Origin: Candidatus Aminicenantota bacterium
GTDB lineage: Bacteria > Acidobacteriota > Aminicenantia > Aminicenantales > Saccharicenantaceae
Direction of reading: 5' to 3'
NCBI GenBank assembly: GCA_014360005.1
Contig: JACIYI010000004.1
Location: 124,001 to 188,000 of the forward strand
DNA length: 64,000 bases
In this document: positions 18,709 to 27,843 of the stretch, piece after piece
Position numbering within the stretch: position 1 is the first letter of the stretch
Layout: every line of letters starts with the position of its first letter
Translations under genes and position numbers: made by a program
Notes under the pieces: generated by a model
What the model was told of the DNA's origin: nothing
Databases searched by the model: none
Seen by the model: only the letters and a program-made list of their open reading frames with translations

Positions 18709-19995
18709 ATGGCCGAAACATCAAGGAGAAACTATTATCTGGTCTTACTTATCTTTCTGACCTTCTTTGTTATTTCCTTCCTGACCAACATCATGGGGCC
18801 GCTCATACCTGACATCATCCAGAGCTTCAATTTGAGCCTGGCCCTGGCTGGTTTTCTGCCTTTCTCTTTCTTCATCGCTTATGGCGTCATGTCCATTCCG
18901 GCCGGCTTCCTGGTGGAAAAGTACCGGGAAAAGACGGCCATGCTGCTGGCTTTTACCGTGGCTTTCAGCGGGGCTCTTCTCTTTGCCCTGGTTCCCAATT
19001 ATCTGGTCGCCACCCTGTCGCTTTTTCTCATCGGCCTGGGGATGGCCATCCTGCAGGTGGCCATCAATCCCCTGCTCCGGGTCTCGGGTGGGGAAGAGCA
19101 CTTCGCCTTCAATTCGGTTATGGCCCAGCTTATTTTTGGCGGGGCTTCCTTTCTCAGCCCCCGTCTTTACTCTTACCTGGTAACCAACCTGCCGGTTCAG
19201 GATAAACACAACCTGTTGCTGGACAGCCTGCGCCAGCTGGTTCCGGGCAACTTGCCCTGGGTTTCTCTCTACTGGGTCTTTACCCTGACCACGGTCCTGA
19301 TGCTCCTGGTCATCGGCCTGTCCCGGTTCCCCCGCGTGGAGCTTAAAGAAGAAGAGAAAGTCGGCACCTGGGGCCTGTACAAAATTCTATTCAGGAAAAA
19401 GATTGTTCTGCTTTACTTCCTCGGAATCATGGCTTACGTCGGCACCGAACAGGGAGTAGCCAACTGGATTTCCCAGTTCCTGAAGACTTACCATGGCCTG
19501 GATCCGCAGACGGTCGGAGCTCGGGCAGTTTCCTATTTCTGGGGCCTGATGACCGTCGGCTGCCTTCTCGGCCTGCTGCTCCTCAAACTGGTAGACAGCC
19601 GCAAAGTACTGGTGGCCTTCTCTCTGGCCGCCCTTATCCTGCTGACGCTGGCTCTTTTCGGCCCGGCCGAAGTGGCCCCCTGGGCCTTCCCCCTGATGGG
19701 TTTTGCCGCTTCGGTCATGTGGTCAATCATCTTTTCTCTGGCTCTGAATTCGGTTGAGGCCTACCACGGAGCCTTTTCCGGGATACTGTGCACCGGGATA
19801 ATCGGCGGAGCCCTGGTGCCACTGCTGATCGGCTGGCTGGGAGACCTGGTCGGTCTGCGCCAGGGAATGTTCGTGATCTACCTTACCCTCGGCTATGTTC
19901 TGAGCATCGGCCTCTGGGCCCGCCCACTGATCAGCAACGAAACCATCCAGATGAGAAAGAAGAAAAAGGCGGCTGAGGCAGCCGGTTTATGTTAA
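18709..19995 (+). CDS. MFS sugar permease, FHS (FucP/GlcP-like) family
   Basis: 428 residues, 12 predicted helices. The run ISFLTNIMGPLIPDII, the loop VEKYREKTAMLLAF and GMAILQVAINPLLRVSGGEE are typical of the fucose-galactose-glucose:H+ symporter branch of the major facilitator superfamily. Imports a monosaccharide with protons across the inner membrane. GGGAGAAG precedes the ATG. The ROK sugar kinase starts 24 nt downstream, so uptake and phosphorylation are probably one operon. Fucose is possible, but ROK kinases normally act on gluco/manno-type hexoses. Confidence 0.88.
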   Translation: MAETSRRNYYLVLLIFLTFFVISFLTNIMGPLIPDIIQSFNLSLALAGFLPFSFFIAYGVMSIPAGFLVEKYREKTAMLLAFTVAFSGALLFALVPNYLVATLSLFLIGLGMAILQVAINPLLRVSGGEEHFAFNSVMAQLIFGGASFLSPRLYSYLVTNLPVQDKHNLLLDSLRQLVPGNLPWVSLYWVFTLTTVLMLLVIGLSRFPRVELKEEEKVGTWGLYKILFRKKIVLLYFLGIMAYVGTEQGVANWISQFLKTYHGLDPQTVGARAVSYFWGLMTVGCLLGLLLLKLVDSRKVLVAFSLAALILLTLALFGPAEVAPWAFPLMGFAASVMWSIIFSLALNSVEAYHGAFSGILCTGIIGGALVPLLIGWLGDLVGLRQGMFVIYLTLGYVLSIGLWARPLISNETIQMRKKKKAAEAAGLC

Positions 19996-20019
19996 TAATG
20001 AAATAATCTGGAGGGGATA

Positions 20020-20865
20020 ATGGCGCTGATTGGAGTGGACCTCGGCGGTAGCAACGTCCGGGCCGGGCTGGTGGAGTCCGACCGGGTGATAAAAATTGCG
20101 GTCAGAGAAGTCCGCAGCCAGGGCTCGGCCGAAGAGGTCCTGTCCGACCTGCGTGCCGTTCTGGAATCGGTCCTGGTGCCCGGGGTGGAGGGGATCGGCC
20201 TCGGTGTCCCCAGCGTGGTTGACCCGGCCACTGGTACCATTTATGACGTCCAGAATATTCCGGCCTGGAAAGAAGTCCCGCTCAAGACCATTCTGGAAGC
20301 CGAATACCGGCTGCCGGTTTATGTCGACAACGATGCCAACTGCTTTGCCGCCGGCGAAAAATATTTCGGCCGGGGGAAGCCCTACCGGAACCTGGTGGGG
20401 TTGATTGTGGGCACGGGCCTGGGCGCCGGGATTATTGCTAACGGCCACCTTTACTCCGGCACCAGTTGTGGGGCCGGGGAGTTCGGCATGCTCCCCTACC
20501 TCGATTCCAATTTTGAACGCTATGCCTCAGGACAATTTTTCCTGAAATCTTACGGCCGCTCCGGAAAAGAATTTTATGAGCTGGCCAGAGCCGGAGATAC
20601 AGAAGCTAAAAAGATTTTTGAAGAATTCGGACGGCACCTGGGTGAAGCCATCAAGGCCATCATGTACACGGTTGACCCCGAAGCCATCATCCTGGGAGGC
20701 TCGGTCAGCCGGGCCTATGAATTTTTTCAGGAATCAATGTGGCAAACCGTTTCCAGCCTGGCTTATTCCATCGCCCTGAAAAGAATCAAGATTATGCCCT
20801 CGACCACCGAGAATATTGCCATTCTGGGGGCGGCCGCCCTGTACCTGGATAGCCGCGGCCAATGA
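20020..20865 (+). CDS. ROK-family sugar kinase lacking the zinc motif
   Basis: 281 residues. Phosphate loop GVDLGGSNVRAG (5-16), catalytic Asp in VDNDANCFAAGE, and GTGLGAGIIANGHLYSG all fit ATP-dependent hexose kinases of the ROK family (glucokinase-like). The family's His and CxCGxxGC zinc site is absent: after GAGEFGM the protein goes straight to LPYLDSNFERYASG. Zinc-less ROK kinases exist, and activity is still likely because the catalytic Asp is kept. GGAGGGG lies before the ATG. Substrate is inferred to be the hexose imported by the preceding permease. Confidence 0.87.
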   Translation: MALIGVDLGGSNVRAGLVESDRVIKIAVREVRSQGSAEEVLSDLRAVLESVLVPGVEGIGLGVPSVVDPATGTIYDVQNIPAWKEVPLKTILEAEYRLPVYVDNDANCFAAGEKYFGRGKPYRNLVGLIVGTGLGAGIIANGHLYSGTSCGAGEFGMLPYLDSNFERYASGQFFLKSYGRSGKEFYELARAGDTEAKKIFEEFGRHLGEAIKAIMYTVDPEAIILGGSVSRAYEFFQESMWQTVSSLAYSIALKRIKIMPSTTENIAILGAAALYLDSRGQ

Positions 20866-20906
20866 ATTCTTGAACTACAATTTTGAGGCCGCCGCTTTCC
20901 CTGTAA

Positions 20907-22916
20907 TTAATCCAAGATCAATCGGCTTTCCAGACCAGATAATACCCGGCGCAACAATTTCTCTGACTCCTGGCCCCGGGCTACCAACAAGAAAATATCC
21001 AGTCCGTTGGCAATGGCCACGGCTGACTTATCCGGCGAAACGAGCAGTGGCCTCTTCTTCCTCCAGACTGTAATATAATCCAGTTTCCCGCCCTTGACCT
21101 CTTTTTTCAACCTGTCAACCAGATAATTCCCTGGTCTGGTGGCCGGGAACCAGCTTTCCTGGCTCAGACTGACAGTCTGCCCGGCCGGTCCTTTTAAGGT
21201 CAGCAGAGTTCTATCTGGCCAGACTTTGTCCAGTTCAGCCCAGCTAAAACCGGCCGGCGCCCTGAGGCCCAGCTGCAACCCGTAATTCCAGTAACGCCCT
21301 TCTTCAACTTCATAAAGCGGCTGTCCATCGGGTACCCTGAACTTCCGCCCCTGGAAACCATACTCCAGAATATCTATTGTCACATAACCGAACAATCTCT
21401 GAGCCGCAATCAGGCTTTCACCAGGTCCGGTTTCCAGGCTGCTCCGGGCCACGACCAGCCGGGCCGGGTCGGCTGCTCCCGGGGAGGGCAAAGCCGCATC
21501 CAGCGGCAACCATCGTCCGTTGAGCCAGGCTTCCACCCAGGCATGTCCACCCCAGACTCCGTTGACGTAGGCCAGCCCCATCAGGTAGCGGGCAGGAATT
21601 CCGGCAGCTCTCAGCAGAGCCGTCAGCAGCGAAGCATAGCCAGCACAGGTAGCCTTTTTATCCCGTATGACTTCTGAAGCCGGGGCAAAAACAAAGCCAG
21701 GGTCAAAAGTCAGGTTCTGGCTGACCCAGTCTCTGAGTTTCAGAGCCTTCTTAAAAACGTCCTTTTCAGAACCGGCCACTCTGGCCGCTACCCTTTCTAT
21801 TTCGGGCTGTCTGAAATCAATATAGGTACTGGCTTCAAGATATGGCTTAAGTTGGGCAGCCGGGACCCGCTTGGCCGGTCCGCCTTTAAGCGACTGGCGG
21901 CTGAGCTCCATTACCAGTGTTCGGTCGTCTTTCTCCAGAATTTTCTGGTATTCGTTTTCGAGCTCCGGCCAGCCCAGCTCCGGTTTCCGATGCCGCAGCC
22001 GGATGACCACTCTCTCCAGCTGCCGGGCCTGGGGCAACCGGACGTTGGCGGTTATCAGGGTGGAGGTAAAGAACTGCTCCTGGCCTCTGGCCAGGGCCAG
22101 GGCTTCCATTACTTCTTGTTCGCTGCTAAGACAGGTCACCAGTTCACCCAGGGGCGAGGCTTCCACCGCTTTGATCTCATTACCTTCCGCATCCAGCCAG
22201 ACCTCCCTGGTGGAAACCAGTGGAGACAGCCGGTCCAGGACCTTCCGGGCTTTAATCTTTAGCCGGCCGCAGTCCACCTCCTCCTCGCCCACCAGGGTCC
22301 TTTCTCCTGAAACCACCTGCGACAATTCGGCCATGATGGTGCGGTATTCAATTTTATCGCCCGGGTTTTTCAATTTCTCTAAAGTCAATCGGCCAATGCC
22401 TACCGGGCCCAGAAGTTGACCGGTATAAGGAATAGATTTCTGGAAAGTCTGCCCGCCGCTCAGGGTCTTGATTTCTGCCCGGTCCTCCTTGACCTCAATC
22501 TCAATCCTGACCCGGGAGGAAGCCAGCACCTGCTCGGAAATAATTTTCTGGAGGAGCCCGTCTTCGGTTTCCAGGTGCTCATAATTTACTGACATCTCAA
22601 CCTTCTGGCCAAGGCGCTTGAGAGCGATTTTCGATTCAGTAATTGACTTCCATTGCCAGCGGCCACCCTGCTGCACCCTGGATCCGGTTTCTTTTATGTA
22701 CCCGACGGTTTCCTCCCCCAGTCGAATGCTGTACCAGCGGGTCGAGCTTTCCGGGCTGGCTGGTGAGTGCTGCCGGCCATAGGCCAGCGGTCGGCCGGGC
22801 CAGAGACTCAGCAGCAGGCTGAGCCCCAGACCGCAAACAATTAACCGGTTGAGTAGAAGTCTTTTCCTGGCCTTAATAAATCCTTTAACCTGGCTCATTC
22901 TTTTACCTGTTTTCAT
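20907..22916 (-). CDS. Secreted/anchored transglutaminase-like protein
   Basis: 669 residues. Basic N-terminus and one hydrophobic segment (LLLNRLIVCGLGLSLLLSLW), so membrane-anchored or secreted. The first ~370 residues are a beta-rich domain (SIRLGEETVGYIKE...). The transglutaminase core has Cys424 (KATCAGYASL), His458 (GGHAWVEAW) and Asp473 (WLPLDAA), all intact. The last ~120 residues (PAGFSWAELDKVWPDRT...) look like a small alpha-beta domain. Probably a periplasmic protease-fold enzyme; substrate unknown. ATG at 22898 is an alternative start. Convergent with the ROK kinase (41 nt). Confidence 0.85.
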   Translation of the reverse strand: MKTGKRMSQVKGFIKARKRLLLNRLIVCGLGLSLLLSLWPGRPLAYGRQHSPASPESSTRWYSIRLGEETVGYIKETGSRVQQGGRWQWKSITESKIALKRLGQKVEMSVNYEHLETEDGLLQKIISEQVLASSRVRIEIEVKEDRAEIKTLSGGQTFQKSIPYTGQLLGPVGIGRLTLEKLKNPGDKIEYRTIMAELSQVVSGERTLVGEEEVDCGRLKIKARKVLDRLSPLVSTREVWLDAEGNEIKAVEASPLGELVTCLSSEQEVMEALALARGQEQFFTSTLITANVRLPQARQLERVVIRLRHRKPELGWPELENEYQKILEKDDRTLVMELSRQSLKGGPAKRVPAAQLKPYLEASTYIDFRQPEIERVAARVAGSEKDVFKKALKLRDWVSQNLTFDPGFVFAPASEVIRDKKATCAGYASLLTALLRAAGIPARYLMGLAYVNGVWGGHAWVEAWLNGRWLPLDAALPSPGAADPARLVVARSSLETGPGESLIAAQRLFGYVTIDILEYGFQGRKFRVPDGQPLYEVEEGRYWNYGLQLGLRAPAGFSWAELDKVWPDRTLLTLKGPAGQTVSLSQESWFPATRPGNYLVDRLKKEVKGGKLDYITVWRKKRPLLVSPDKSAVAIANGLDIFLLVARGQESEKLLRRVLSGLESRLILD

Positions 22917-23042
22917 CTGTCCTTACCTGACTTCATGCTTATCTCTCGCCCGGCCTTATCCTTTAGACCGCAGTCGCCGGCCGGCTTATTAATTCTAACT
23001 CAACCCGCCCCTCTTTTCCTAAAGAAAATATCTGGAAAGCTA

Positions 23043-23071
23043 TTGCCCGGAGCTGATCTCTATGTTATAAG
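23043..23071 (+). promoter_or_regulatory. Sigma-70-type promoter of the SSS symporter
   Basis: TTGCCC (23043-23048), 17-nt spacer, TATAAG (23066-23071); leader about 25 nt. Confidence 0.4.
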
Positions 23072-23101
23072 CAAGAAAAATGGCGACGGCCGAGTAGTGA
23101 G

Positions 23102-24484
23102 GTGAAAGGTCTCTTAATAGTTTTTTACGTCATCTTTCAAATTCTCATCGGTCTTTACCTGTCCAGGAAAATCAAGAACGAAGCTGACTACTTTGTTGGC
23201 GGCCGCCGGGTATCTTTTTTCCTGGTGTCATTCTCTCTTTTTGCCACCTGGTTCGGGGCCGAAACCTGTCTCGGCTCTTCGGGGGCAGTCTACGAGAACG
23301 GGTTATCTGGCAGCCGGGCTGACCCTTTCGGTTTCAGCCTGTGTCTGTTCTTGATGGGCTTTCTGCTGGCCTCCAGGCTCCGGCGCAAGAATTACCTGAC
23401 TCTGGCCGACTTTATCAAGGACCGTTATGGCCAGCTGGCAGAAAGGCTGGTGGTCTGGGTGATGATTCCTTCTTCTATAATCTGGGGCGCAGCCCAGCTC
23501 CGGGCCTTCGGCCAGATTCTTTCGGTTTCCACCGCCCTGCCCCTCGACCTGATGATCTGTTTCTCCGCCCTGCTGGTCATTACCTACACGGTGCTCGCCG
23601 GACTGCTCGGGGATATCTACACCGACCTGGTCCAGGGATTAATAGTGGTTTTCAGCCTGGTGGTCCTGGCGGTCATAGTGCTGACCAGGGTTCCCGACCT
23701 GCAGTCCATCATCCAGCAGATGCCGCCTGACCGCTGGAAAATTTTGGGAGTCGGGGAGTCTTTATGGGAGAGAATTGACCGCTGGGCAGTTCCGGTCCTG
23801 GGCTCTCTGGTGGTGCAGGAAGCCATCTCCCGCTTCCTGGCTGCCAGAAATCCGAAAGAAGCAGTCCAGGCCTGTCATACGGCCGGGGGCATTTATTTTT
23901 TCACCGGTCTCATTCCACTCTTCCTGGGCTTCATTGGACCCTGGCTGCTGCCCGGGCTGGCTGACCGGGAACAGTTCCTGGTCGTTCTCTCTCACCAATA
24001 CCTGCCGGGGATTCTGGCGGTCATCTTCCTGGGAGCCCTGATTTCGGCCATCTTGTCGACCGTGGACAGTATTCTTTTAGCCTGTGCTGCCCTTTTTTCT
24101 CATAACTTCCTGCTGCCGATTCTCGGTATCAAGAAGGAGAAAACCAAGGTGCTGGTAGGCCGGGGGGCAGTAATAGCCACCGGCCTTATCGCTCTGATTA
24201 TTGCCCTGTCCGGGAACAGAATTTATGACCTGGTGCTGCTGGCCGCCGCCTTCGGGACGGCCGGAGTCCTGGTGATAACCCTTTTTGGCCTGTATTCCCG
24301 GCTTAACAGCCAGAAAGCCGCCCTGGCGACACTGGTTGGAGGCCTGGTCCTGACGCCGGTGTTTCAGCTGGCGCTGAAACTGAAAGCCCCTTTTCTGCTG
24401 TCGGTTTTGAGCTGTGTGGTGATATTTGTCCTGGTTGCCGGGCTGTCCGGAAAAAACCTGCGGGAGTTTGATTCATCGCCATAG
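23102..24484 (+). CDS. Sodium:solute symporter (SSS family)
   Basis: 460 residues, about 13 helices. Typical SSS opening with KNEADYFVGGRRVSFFLVS, FATWFGAETCLGSSGAVYE, and Na+-site region LGALISAILSTVDSILLACA (about 307-326). Imports an organic solute with sodium across the inner membrane; similarity by eye cannot distinguish sugar, proline or pantothenate types. The start is a GTG at 23102 with only a weak GAG purine site, so it is the least certain part. Divergent from the transglutaminase gene and convergent with pit (21 nt apart). Confidence 0.87.
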   Translation: MKGLLIVFYVIFQILIGLYLSRKIKNEADYFVGGRRVSFFLVSFSLFATWFGAETCLGSSGAVYENGLSGSRADPFGFSLCLFLMGFLLASRLRRKNYLTLADFIKDRYGQLAERLVVWVMIPSSIIWGAAQLRAFGQILSVSTALPLDLMICFSALLVITYTVLAGLLGDIYTDLVQGLIVVFSLVVLAVIVLTRVPDLQSIIQQMPPDRWKILGVGESLWERIDRWAVPVLGSLVVQEAISRFLAARNPKEAVQACHTAGGIYFFTGLIPLFLGFIGPWLLPGLADREQFLVVLSHQYLPGILAVIFLGALISAILSTVDSILLACAALFSHNFLLPILGIKKEKTKVLVGRGAVIATGLIALIIALSGNRIYDLVLLAAAFGTAGVLVITLFGLYSRLNSQKAALATLVGGLVLTPVFQLALKLKAPFLLSVLSCVVIFVLVAGLSGKNLREFDSSP

Positions 24485-24505
24485 CTGGAGTGGGTCAGAC
24501 TGCAC

Positions 24506-25510
24506 TCAGAACACCAGCAGCGATACCCGGTAAATAGCAGCCGCAATCAGGGCTGACATGGGAATGGTCAGAACCCAGGCCCAGATAATCCTTAAAGTCA
24601 CCTGCCACTTAACCGAGGAAACGCTTCTGGCCGCTCCCACCCCGGTCACTGCCCCAGTAATAACGTGGGTGGTTGAAACCGGAATACCCAGGTGCGTGGC
24701 CAGAAAGATGCTGGTGGCACTGGCAGTTTCAGCGCAGAAACCGTCAATGGGCCTCAAGCGGACGATTTTCTGGCCCATGGTTTTAATTACCCGCCAGCCG
24801 CCACTCAGGGTACCCAGGGCAATGGCCGAATAAGATGAGAGCACTACCCAGAGCGGGATGTGGAAAGTTTTCATATGGCCTGAGGTAAAAATCAGGCTGG
24901 CGATGATGCCCATCGTCTTCTGAGCGTCGTTGCCACCATGGCCCAGGCTGTAGAGGGCTGCCGACAGTAGCTGCAGCCTTCGTGACCAGAGGTTTATCCG
25001 CCGTAACGGCTGTTTTCTCACCAGCCAGGTGGTAAAAATCATCAGCAGATTACCCAGGACCATTCCGAGCAGAGGAGCAATAAAAATAAAAGAACCGACT
25101 TTTACCCAGCCTCTGACGATCACCACCCCGAAGCCAGCCTTGGCTACGGCCGCTCCCAGATAACCGCCGATGAGAGCATGGGAAGCGCTGGCCGGTATAC
25201 CCCAATAGACAGTCAGAATATTCCAGATAATAGCACTGAGCAGACCGCAGAAAATGACGTGGGGATTGACCACATTGATATCAATAAGGCCGACTCCTAT
25301 AGTCGTAGCCACATGGGTTCCAAAAAACAAAAAAGCGATAAAATTAAAAAAGGCGGCCCAGACCACAGCCTGCCGGGGGCTTAAAACTCTGGTAGAAACC
25401 ACAGTGGCCACGGAGTTGGCCGCATCCTGCATGCCATTGGTAAAATCGAAAAGAAGAGCGATGGCGATGATGATGACGATAAAGGAAAAACTCCAGCTGA
25501 CCGGTTCCAT
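24506..25510 (-). CDS. pit: PiT-family inorganic phosphate transporter
   Basis: 334 residues, about ten helices. The two PiT signature repeats are visible: DFTNGMQDAANSVATVVSTR near the N-terminus and SLGHGGNDAQKTMGIIA mid-protein, both with the GxNDxA-type core, plus PVSTTHVITGAVTGVG. Moves phosphate (as metal phosphate) with H+ or Na+ across the inner membrane. It begins 2 nt after the stop of the PhoU-like gene, so the two are one operon, the standard arrangement. Confidence 0.93.
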   Translation of the reverse strand: MEPVSWSFSFIVIIIAIALLFDFTNGMQDAANSVATVVSTRVLSPRQAVVWAAFFNFIAFLFFGTHVATTIGVGLIDINVVNPHVIFCGLLSAIIWNILTVYWGIPASASHALIGGYLGAAVAKAGFGVVIVRGWVKVGSFIFIAPLLGMVLGNLLMIFTTWLVRKQPLRRINLWSRRLQLLSAALYSLGHGGNDAQKTMGIIASLIFTSGHMKTFHIPLWVVLSSYSAIALGTLSGGWRVIKTMGQKIVRLRPIDGFCAETASATSIFLATHLGIPVSTTHVITGAVTGVGAARSVSSVKWQVTLRIIWAWVLTIPMSALIAAAIYRVSLLVF

Positions 25511-25512
25511 CT

Positions 25513-26139
25513 TCAGCTGCTTTTAACCACGATACCCTCAACCGTGTTGGAGACGCGCTGATAGACGTCCATGATGGTTTCCAGGGTGAACAGGATATCT
25601 TTCCATTTCATGATGTTGACCGGGTCTTTTTCCTCGGTGAACAGCTGCTGCAGCGACTTGGCATAGACCAGGTCCCCTTTATCTTCCAGCTCGTGGATGC
25701 TGCGAATCAGTTCGCCCACATACGGGGTATATTTTTGGGACTTGAAAATCTCGGCCACCAGCAGGTTTAATTTGTCCGTCGCTTCACGGGCGAAATGGGC
25801 GAAATCGTCTATGAAATATTTCTTATCCTTTAGGTTATAAAGATAGATGTTATGGATAGCATTTTCCACCAGGTCGATGATATCGTCAATTTCGTGCACC
25901 AGCTGGTAAATATCCTCACGGTCAAAGGGAGTGATGAAACACTGATTGAGAAGCTTGATAACTCCGTGGGCGATCTGGTCAGCCTTGTGTTCGATCTGCT
26001 TGGCTCTTTCCCAGTACTGGGCGGAAGAGTTGAAGTTTCCGGAGAAATCATAAAAAATTTCGGTTATTTCCGAAAGACAGGAGGAAAGTTCTTCAAAATG
26101 TTTAGCAAAAGCCGGTTCCTTGGGCAAGAAGAATTTCAT
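25513..26139 (-). CDS. DUF47/PhoU-like accessory protein of the Pit transporter
   Basis: 208 residues, all-helical, cytoplasmic. Matches the DUF47 (YkaA/PhoU-like) family: FAKHFEELSSCLSE at the start, then KQIEHKADQIAHGVIKLLNQ and DREDIYQLVHEIDDIIDLVE, the acidic metal-binding helices characteristic of the family. Such proteins modulate the adjacent low-affinity phosphate carrier. First gene of a two-gene operon with pit. Confidence 0.9.
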   Translation of the reverse strand: MKFFLPKEPAFAKHFEELSSCLSEITEIFYDFSGNFNSSAQYWERAKQIEHKADQIAHGVIKLLNQCFITPFDREDIYQLVHEIDDIIDLVENAIHNIYLYNLKDKKYFIDDFAHFAREATDKLNLLVAEIFKSQKYTPYVGELIRSIHELEDKGDLVYAKSLQQLFTEEKDPVNIMKWKDILFTLETIMDVYQRVSNTVEGIVVKSS

Positions 26140-26228
26140 GATTATGGCTCTTTATAAAATTAGTCAATAATCTATATTAAAACCGGGAGAAATTCAACCC
26201 CGGGAGGAAGAATTTTCCAGGCTTGTGA

Positions 26229-26257
26229 TTGACCCCCTGAATTAGGTATGTTATAAG
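26229..26257 (+). promoter_or_regulatory. Sigma-70-type promoter of the APC permease
   Basis: TTGACC (26229-26234), 17-nt spacer, TATAAG (26252-26257). The -10 element is inside the first copy of a 23-bp tandem repeat. Confidence 0.55.
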
Positions 26258-26295
26258 GAATTCTTATTTTTTGTTATAAGGAATTATTATTTTTT
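26250..26295 (+). repeat. 23-bp tandem duplication spanning a promoter -10 element
   Basis: Two adjacent 23-bp units (26250-26272 and 26273-26295) differ at one base. Each begins GTTATAAGGAATT and ends in a run of T. Unit 1 can fold as ATAAG-GAATT-CTTAT followed by T6. The second unit repeats the TATAAG sequence without a properly placed -35. Confidence 0.85.
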
Positions 26296-26309
26296 CCGGG
26301 AGGAATCGA

Positions 26310-27725
26310 ATGTCCAGGTCGTTATTCCGAACCAAGCCCATCCAGGAACTTCTGGCTGAAACCACCGAAGCCGGTCACACTCTGAAAAAGGCCCTCCGGG
26401 CCTGGGACTTAGTGGCCATAGGTATTGGTTGCATCATCGGGGTCGGGATTTTTGTCCTGCCCGGGGTCCAGGCCGCCCACCACTCTGGCCCCGGCATCAT
26501 CCTGTCCTTTGCCATCGCCGCTCTGGCCTGTGCCTGTTCGGCCCTCTGTTACGCCGAGCTGGCAGCCATGATCCCGGTCTCCGGCTCGGCTTATACCTAT
26601 GGCTATGCCACCCTGGGTGAGCTGCCGGGCTGGATCATCGGCTGGGACCTGATTCTGGAATACATGGTAGCTGCCGTCCTGGTCAGCACCGGCTGGTCGG
26701 CCTATTTTGTCAACCTGCTCAACAACCTGGGCCTTCATCTTCCCCAGAAGTTTGTGGCTTCCCCCTGGGATAAGACTCCGGGTATCATCAACATCCCGGC
26801 CATGCTGATAGTGCTTCTGCTCACCGCCCTGCTCATCCGCGGGGTCAAAGAAAGCTCCCGCACCAACATGATTATTGTCATCGTCAAAATCGCCGTTATT
26901 CTCTTCTTCATCGTCATGGCTGCTCCTCACGTCAACCCGGAAAACTGGAAGCCGTTCATGCCCTTTGGCTTCAAGGGAGTGATGACCTCAGCCGCCATCG
27001 TCTTTTTAGCCTTTGTTGGCTTTGATGCTGTCTCCACCGTGGCTGAAGAAACAGTCAATCCCCAGAAGGATATGCCCATCGGTATCATGGGTTCGCTGCT
27101 GGTAGCTACTATCCTGTACATGGCAGTTTCAGCCATCATGACCGGAGTGGTTTATTACACCAAGCTGGGTGTGGCCGACCCGGTGGCCCTGGTCTTAAAC
27201 GAGCTCAATAAACCCCAGGCTTCCATGGTCATCAGTATCGGAGCCCTGGCCGGAATAACCTCGGTGCTGCTGGTCCTGCTGATGGGCCAGCCCAGGATCT
27301 TCTTCTCCATGAGCCGCGATGGACTGCTGCCCCAAACTTTTTCCCGTGTCCATCCCCGGTTTAAGACGCCGGTAACCACCACTGTGGTCACCGGTTTGGT
27401 AGTGGCCACGGCCGCCGGTTTTACCCCCATCAATGTTTCATCCGAACTGGTGTCAATCGGCACGCTGTTCGCTTTCATCATCGTCTGTTCCGGAGTCATT
27501 CTGCTGCGCTACAAGCGGCCTGATTACCGGCGGCCCTTCAAGGTGCCGATGTTCCCCTACCTCCCGGGGCTGGGGGCCCTGCTCTGCGCTTATCTGATGA
27601 TCAGCCTGCCCCGTACCGCCTGGGAAAGATTTGTCATCTGGCTGGTCATCGGACTGTCAATATTCTTCCTGTACGGCCGGCGCCACAGCCGCCTGGAAAA
27701 AGAAGCCCGGACCGACCAGCGGTAA
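26310..27725 (+). CDS. APC-family amino-acid permease (cationic amino acid type)
   Basis: 471 residues, 12-14 helices. KKALRAWDLVAIGIGCIIGV at the N-terminus, GSAYTYGYATLGELPGWIIG and FVGFDAVSTVAEETVNPQKD are the hallmark blocks of the APC superfamily, close to the CAT (YfnA-like) branch. Exchanges or imports amino acids at the inner membrane. GGGAGGAA with a 6-nt gap supports the ATG at 26310. The upstream leader contains a tandem repeat overlapping its promoter. Confidence 0.92.
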   Translation: MSRSLFRTKPIQELLAETTEAGHTLKKALRAWDLVAIGIGCIIGVGIFVLPGVQAAHHSGPGIILSFAIAALACACSALCYAELAAMIPVSGSAYTYGYATLGELPGWIIGWDLILEYMVAAVLVSTGWSAYFVNLLNNLGLHLPQKFVASPWDKTPGIINIPAMLIVLLLTALLIRGVKESSRTNMIIVIVKIAVILFFIVMAAPHVNPENWKPFMPFGFKGVMTSAAIVFLAFVGFDAVSTVAEETVNPQKDMPIGIMGSLLVATILYMAVSAIMTGVVYYTKLGVADPVALVLNELNKPQASMVISIGALAGITSVLLVLLMGQPRIFFSMSRDGLLPQTFSRVHPRFKTPVTTTVVTGLVVATAAGFTPINVSSELVSIGTLFAFIIVCSGVILLRYKRPDYRRPFKVPMFPYLPGLGALLCAYLMISLPRTAWERFVIWLVIGLSIFFLYGRRHSRLEKEARTDQR

Positions 27726-27843
27726 GCAAGGCTCTGGCATTTTCCATGTTATGTGGTAAAATAATAAGCTGAGTAGCGATAATTTCATTGCTCGCCTGGA
27801 GAGGGATTTATAATCCATTTTAAGTTAAAAGGTGTTGTTTTAT

